64,000 nucleotides of DNA from Saxidomus purpurata. Taxonomy: Eukaryota; Mollusca; Bivalvia; Venerida; Veneridae. Shown one piece after another: positions 60,801-64,000 of this stretch (position 1 is the stretch's first letter; every line of letters starts with the position of its first letter). The translations under genes and the position numbers were made by a program. Location: assembly GCA_022818135.1 (NCBI GenBank), contig JAFMSR010000012.1, positions 25,612,931 through 25,676,930 of the forward strand, in the 5' to 3' direction. A model generated the notes under the pieces. That model did not search any database and was not told the origin of the DNA. It was given only the letters and a program-made list of their open reading frames with translations.

Positions 60801-63800
60801 TCATTTATAATGAAAAACTCCAACATTAACGGTGGTCAAGATACATGTCTATATTTCTTTTAAAAAAATACAGAGGTTAAACACATCTTTACAAATTTAT
60901 GTTGAAATATCCGGCTCAAACACTACTCTTTTTACAACAAAACAACAACTTTTAACATTACTTTTTCATTTGATTAATTTTGATCCAAAATCTTAAGTTT
61001 GACTTTTGACTCTCAAATGACACTGAACTTTTAATCTACAAATTTAAAAACAAATGTTTGGTCATTGCATATTCCATGACTATCAGAAATTTAACATGGT
61101 GATACAAACTATACGTTTTTTACATACACCCATACAGGGATCAGGAAAACCGAAAATTTGCCGGTCTGGACCGATTTTCAACTTGCTGGACCGATTCAGT
61201 CACCAAAAGTTGCTTAAAAATCGGTCCGAGATTTTTAAAAAAAAAGTCATAAAACGCTTAAAATGACAAAAGGAGTGCTTGTGTTATTACACATAGCATC
61301 TGTGTTATTAGCACCTACCAATACCCCAATAAACGTGCATGTTAATAACCCGCGGCGGTCTTTACCTAATTGGTCCTCGGGCGTCGCTAACACGTTATGA
61401 TTTTATTAATGTGTTTGCAGCTCCGATTGACTCTATGCCGGACCGATTGTCTTTAGGCCGCTAATCATTACCTACACTTTGCCAACATTACTGGTAATTA
61501 TGATTTAATTAAAAACGATTCGGTCCACGTGTACTTTTGATCGGTAAGAAAACAGTTGAAAGAAATTATTAAAAGATAAAACCAAAAGTTAATTTTTATT
61601 ACTCAAATAGTGCCGGCTATATAATGTATCATGTTCGGGCATTCAAGCCTTTCGATTTATTGTTGAAATGGCACAACGCCACATATTTGCGATGTTCAAA
61701 AATCAAATGACCGAAATGGCAAACCGGCTTATGATAATCGAGAGAATAATAACGAAACAAATAACCGGACCGGCAACCGGTAGTAAATGCTCCGAAAGTC
61801 GGAAGGGGAAGCCGAAAGAAATGTTAATCGGTCTGGCAACCCGAGAGGCATAAAAAAATATTCAAAACGAATCCAGTCGACGAAAGTTATATTGCCTAAC
61901 CGACACATGGATTTTACAAAACTTTGTGGGGGTGACTTTGAACGTATCAGTTCTAATCGAAATTGAACACACTTTCAATGATAAAACGCATGGAAATTAT
62001 CATATAATTAATTTTATTTATGAAAACTGGCTCGATATTTTTCTTATTACTTCAAATTCCGTTTCTTATTCCTTTATGGCGAAAATTATGTAAAAGTTTA
62101 TCCCTTAGAAAAGGAACGCTCCACGTGAACGGCGCATTTATTTTATCGACTCGTGAGATTTACTTATCAATAATGAAAGAAGATAAACATTTTCGTTTTT
62201 GGAAACATTTTGGAATCCAAAGGAGGAAACTAAATACTTTAACCGTTCCATGATCATGCACACCAATGGAAAGATGGTTGAAAAATATATAAAACACGTA
62301 CAAATTTTTCATTTTTTTCTATAATTTTTTTTTTTTTTTTTACGTTTTTGTAACTTTTTTTTCGGGAGGGGGTTGACGATGTACCCTCGACTTGCCCGGA
62401 CCGATTGAGATTTCAAAATTTCCTGATCCCTGCACCCATACAAATAAAATTTGGACTTGTTAGAATTTCTCTCAACATGTGTGCAACACAACAAAACTGC
62501 ATGTGCACTACAAAAATATATCGACAAAAAATATTTAGAAATAAAAAATGCTGCCCTAATAACAGATTTTACAGTTAATACAGTCTCATACGTACTCATA
62601 CTTTTCCTCCCAATTTTTTTTTTCTGAAGATTTTGAAATCATGTACATTTAAGGAAAGATGATTTTCTTAAAAACAGGTTGAATTTGGTGACCTCTAGAC
62701 ATTAAAGTCCCTGGAGCACAAATTAAAAGAAGCTCTTAATTTTTACAAAGAATGATGTCTCAGCAGTGGAAATGACCTATATGGTACTAAAACCATTTCA
62801 AACCTTGCTTTTTAAATCATTAGTACTTAAAGTTAGAAATATAGCACTTTTTTCTTCAATGATACATGTATTGCAAAAAATAAGAAATGCTTTCTGGAAA
62901 CTCATTTTCGTGAAGAAACGACTTGAATACAAAATAAAAGCATATGTCAACATTGTTTTAGAGTGAAGAAAACTTGGTTTTATCATTATCCTATCAGCAT
63001 GATCAGTAATCTCATTTTTCTATATCAGTAAATTCAAAGTGATCCTGGGACTTTAAAACAGTTAGATGCTGATTCAATACAGCACTAGCAAAAATCTAGC
63101 ATCTATATGGATTGATTAATGCTTCAAGCTTATTTTGAGCTGAATTTTATTCAGAGGGCAGCTATTTTTGTCTTTTAATGAAATTGCCTTTTAACCAGTA
63201 AGTCACATGTATTTCTGCTTTTTCCTTCATTATAAAAAACACAGAACAAGTCATGTATACTACGGTAAAAGTAGTTCATATAACTTTAAGACTATGTGCT
63301 TAACAACATGCATGATCAGTTAATAAGTTGAAATATGACACATGTATACAGCTTCACACAATATATTTATAGCATTCACCAGTACTTGTTCTATTGAAAC
63401 TGGGATCATATTGCTCAAACTACAGTCATTTCAATCTCTCTATTTTCCGTAGAACAGTATGGGCAGACACTTAATACATGTGTATATACATAATGACATA
63501 TTCACATATACACTTGAAATCTTCAAAACAGAGTTTGCATAAAATGTAACCTCCTTATAATAAACTAAATGTCAAACACTTTAAAAGCTTTCCTTGTCCA
63601 ACAGTTTCTCACATACATGCAAATTAGTACAGAAGTCCTATGTATAACATTCTTCTGGCTCAAGTCATGCCAAAACTCCAAAGACCAGAAAATATCACAT
63701 TATTTGTAAAGTTTGATCGCCATTAAGAAAACCATACATTTTTCACTCGGACATTTTCTGCATTTTTGCCACAGGTTCCCCTTGTTCCGTGTTACTCACT

Positions 63801-63916
63801 GTGTTAAGGGCAGTACTGCTGGATGCTGCTACAGCCTGTGATGCGGTACTTCCAGTGTTGCCACTCGTTCCAAGTGATAGAGAAGAGATATGACTTAATG
63901 GTGATTGTGGTGTGGC
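54872..63916 (-). CDS. unrecognised protein with two copies of a Cys-rich/helical module (3' part of gene, 436 aa)
   Basis: Exons in reading order: 63916-63800, 60034-59767, 59288-59019, 57562-57363, 56129-55940, 55137-54872, phase-consistent to the stop TAG. The layout is a Ser/Thr/Ala-rich linker (63.9 kb and start of 60.0 kb), module 1 (end of 60.0 kb exon plus 59.0-59.3 kb exon), a second Ser/Ala/Thr-rich linker (57.4 kb), then module 2 (56.1 kb plus 55.1 kb exons). Each module shows CP..C..H, then QC about 20 residues on, then a CxC pair just before a phase-1 intron. A helical region follows, with a Cys pair and F(K/L)-V-Y/F-FN. The modules are paralogous although diverged. 'PKRKR' before module 2 could be a nuclear signal. 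No known domain was recognised. The start lies beyond the window. Confidence 0.7.
55138..55643 (-). repeat. minisatellite of duplicated 3' splice sites in the last intron
   Basis: About 20 tandem 25-bp units (minus strand acTTGTACATTTCAG/ACCATGgttt, or a TATA variant) directly abut the last exon. The true acceptor there reads cttgtacatttCAG/ACCATaagg, so it is itself the final unit of the array. About 18 of the 20 copies keep an AG at the splice position; two read CAC. The array is the intron-exon border copied upstream. The 25-bp period shifts the frame by one base per unit. Confidence 0.9.
56198..56345. repeat. Tc1/mariner-like MITE copy (intron)
   Basis: 'aaacctgtgaacaa' at the left and 'aaacaggtttaacta' at the right are imperfectly inverted, with 'gtggtcttt' phrases between. 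It is related to the fragment at 37090-37246. Confidence 0.45.
58240..58680. repeat. tandem repeat of about 145 bp, three units (intron)
   Basis: Units share 'gtgaccttgacctttgac', 'ggcatggtacttattact', 'ctgtgaagtatcattaaatt' and 'ggttttggaga'. Dispersed bivalve-type family, non-coding. Confidence 0.7.
59548..59582. repeat. half copy of the GATCATGATC hairpin repeat
   Basis: 'tctgatcatgatctgcacta' is followed by 'ttcgct' and a 'gtcaatcagtaac' tail, the right half of the family at 13302-13361. Confidence 0.5.
61135..62432. mobile_element. non-autonomous hAT transposon with 8-bp target duplication
   Basis: CAGGGATCAGGAAA at 61135-61148 is perfectly inverted at 62419-62432. The exact direct repeat CACCCATA lies immediately outside (61127-61134 and 62433-62440). 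A CAGGG terminus with an 8-bp duplication is the hAT signature. The motif ggaccgatt / aatcggtcc recurs several times near both ends and inside, as expected for subterminal transposase-binding repeats. Short frames (61668-61853, 62020-62253) match no transposase I recognise. It sits in the intron between the 63.9-kb and 60.0-kb exons. Confidence 0.9.
63743..63916 (-). CDS. alternative reading of the 63.9-kb exon as a terminal exon
   Basis: If the internal donor ACA/GTGAGT at 63800/63799 is not used, the frame continues 18 codons (VSNTEQGEPVAKMQKMSE) to a TGA at 63743-63745. The acceptor (ttttcag/GCC at 63916) is the same in both cases. Spliced use gives a phase-0 join to the 60.0-kb exon, which also begins with Ser-rich sequence, so I favour splicing. 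A short isoform or a separate upstream gene ending here remains possible. Confidence 0.4.
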   Translation of the reverse strand, partial: ATPQSPLSHISSLSLGTSGNTGSTASQAVAASSSTALNTVSNTEQGEPVAKMQKMSE

Positions 63917-64000
63917 CTGAAAACCGCAAAATTGAACATGTTTGTTGTTGTAGGAGTTTAACACCTGTTTCAATGGTATTTTTCTTCATTTTTAACAGGC

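Overview
This is nuclear DNA of a marine bivalve mollusc, possibly a venerid clam. The evidence is AT-rich sequence, short exons with GT..AG introns, metazoan proteins, and several dispersed repeats of bivalve type: the 'GCTCACCTGAGC' element, the palindromic 'GATCATGATC' hairpin family, tRNA-headed SINEs and short tandem blocks containing 'aattatggccctt' or 'tgaccttgacctttgac'. The species cannot be fixed from the sequence alone.

Five protein-coding loci are supported. (1) At the left edge, on the minus strand, is the first coding exon of cytochrome b5 (32-145); the rest lies outside. (2) 13048-27327, plus strand, is a complete 11-exon tyrosine aminotransferase (460 aa) with every catalytic residue visible. 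(3) 33295-38531, minus strand, is a complete 5-exon TMPPE-like membrane metallophosphoesterase (455 aa). (4) 43887-48010, plus strand, is a complete 4-exon, 378-aa membrane-anchored JmjC/cupin-like Fe(II)/2-oxoglutarate oxygenase, followed by a dead fragment of its own first exon (48214-48446). (5) 54872-63916, minus strand, is the C-terminal 436 aa (6 exons) of an unrecognised protein. It is built from two diverged copies of one module (a Cys-rich exon plus a helical exon) joined by Ser/Thr/Ala-rich linkers. The loci are functionally unrelated: this is ordinary gene order, not an operon or cluster.

Between and within the genes the window is rich in mobile and tandem DNA. It holds a 3.56-kb near-palindrome bounded by TTAA (810-4366), a 1.6-kb higher-order minisatellite (about 8753-10393) and a non-autonomous hAT element with perfect 8-bp target duplications (61135-62432). 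It also holds a second TIR element (52681-53624), a 450-bp TTAA-bounded MITE with 19-bp perfect TIRs (34803-35252), a TA-bounded MITE (25826-26007) and two SINEs with exact target-site duplications (11907-12099, 50528-50721). A cluster of G tracts lies at 18680-19020.

The most unusual observation concerns two introns in two unrelated genes. Each contains a minisatellite whose repeat unit is the neighbouring exon-intron junction. In TMPPE intron 4 the unit carries the 5' splice donor (about 20 CAG|GT copies, four with full GTAAGT). In the last intron of the unrecognised gene a 25-bp unit carries the 3' splice acceptor, with about 20 copies. These arrays of duplicated splice sites are the best candidates here for something not routinely described.
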